From positions 215,601 to 279,600 of the forward strand of contig JBGAUT010000006.1 in assembly GCA_044228505.1 (NCBI GenBank): a stretch of 64,000 nucleotides of DNA, given 5' to 3'. This stretch comes from JAEUKA01 sp044228505 (lineage in GTDB: Bacteria > Myxococcota_A > Polyangia > Palsa-1104 > JAEUJZ01). Made by a program: the position numbers and the translations under genes. Under the pieces are notes generated by a model. The model saw only the letters and a list, made by a program, of their open reading frames with translations, was not told the DNA's origin and made no database searches. Positions 63,649 to 64,000 of this stretch are shown here, one piece after another (the first letter of the stretch is position 1; the number at the start of each line of letters is the position of its first letter).

Positions 63649-64000
63649 TGGGTAGTTGGCACGCACGCTTCTGGGTCTGCTTGGCGCTGTTGTCGCTCCT
63701 GTTGGAGCTTTCGCAGGGTCCGAAGCCGATTGGTGCCTGGTGGGCCACAGCCTCGGTGACCACCGAGCGGAACGAAGATCCGCCGAAACCGCCCTGCCAA
63801 GTTGCGTTGGCGATGACGGACAGTGAGGGAGAGGAAGACGGAGAAGACGGGGAGCCCGATCCTGATCCACTGGATGAAGATCGCGATGGCAAGCCCGATC
63901 TCGAACCGAGCGAAGAGTCCGGCGAACAGGGTGATGAGGAGTTGGGGAAGAAGCGGTCAGAACCCGCTAAGCTCTGCAATCACAATCCGTATTCGTATGT
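63649..64000 (+). CDS. secreted acidic protein (partial, runs off right edge)
   Basis: From ATG 63649 an uninterrupted frame of 117 codons runs to the window edge. A signal peptide is likely (residues 1-25, VCLALLSLLLELSQG). After a short polar segment the chain is strongly acidic, with Asp/Glu repeats such as EGEEDGEDGEPDPDPLDEDRDG, a pattern suggestive of calcium-binding thrombospondin type 3-like repeats, though the rest is out of view. It is downstream of the membrane kinase by 131 bp. Confidence 0.6.

Overview
The window reads as ordinary chromosome of a GC-rich Gram-negative bacterium, most likely a member of the Myxococcota (Polyangia-like). The inference rests on several Ser/Thr protein kinases, two of them kinase/degenerate-cyclase/AAA-ATPase fusions, many exported TPR and barrel-type proteins, a ferritin-like lipoprotein of a type common in myxobacteria, a bacterial-microcompartment vertex-protein cluster, and start codons that include GTG and TTG. 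No marker gene fixes the genus. Gene boundaries were set by reading frames, Shine-Dalgarno sites, ATGA-type overlaps and family start positions.

Layout. 1-5.2 kb: two tandem kinase-AAA genes on the minus strand, the first running off the left edge. 5.3-8.9 kb: a class III aminotransferase, an orphan FlhA/SctV-type export-gate protein and a YbjN-like protein. 8.9-11.4 kb: the AmmeMemoRadiSam trio (amrB-amrA-amrS). 11.6-20.1 kb: nuoEF-JKLMN, a partial complex I operon lacking nuoABCD and nuoGHI, with a PKD-like tail on NuoL. 20.2-27.7 kb: a DUF1513 protein, nadB, a coupled operon of two V4R-like proteins, and exported TPR/barrel proteins. 27.8-39.6 kb: housekeeping genes (rpsU, an aldehyde dehydrogenase, queC, rph, rdgB, tRNA-Pro, tRNA-Arg, a HemX/CcsA-like gene, hemA, hemC, ilvE) interspersed with a PIG-L deacetylase, a FecR-domain protein and a 43-bp tandem repeat. 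39.7-44.5 kb: a hybrid histidine kinase and metG.

44.5-46.5 kb holds the most striking native locus: a tight five-gene operon of one small two-repeat protein and four different BMC-P (EutN/CcmL) vertex proteins, with no shell hexamer or trimer gene anywhere in the window. 46.5-54.0 kb: exported proteins, a tandem DsbA-like isomerase fusion, and a thiolase/isopropylmalate-synthase-like pair flanked by two paralogous 65-66-residue proteins.

54.1-61.0 kb: a Ser/Thr kinase gene cut in two. The N-terminal 58 codons end at a 17-bp sequence that recurs, in the same codon phase, at the start of the C-terminal portion 5.7 kb later. Between them lie a predicted secreted polymorphic toxin with an overlapping immunity candidate, and an opposing operon of a ferritin-like lipoprotein, a DUF6891-like protein and a tyrosine-recombinase C-terminal fragment. 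The window closes with a membrane-sensor Ser/Thr kinase and the start of a secreted acidic protein.
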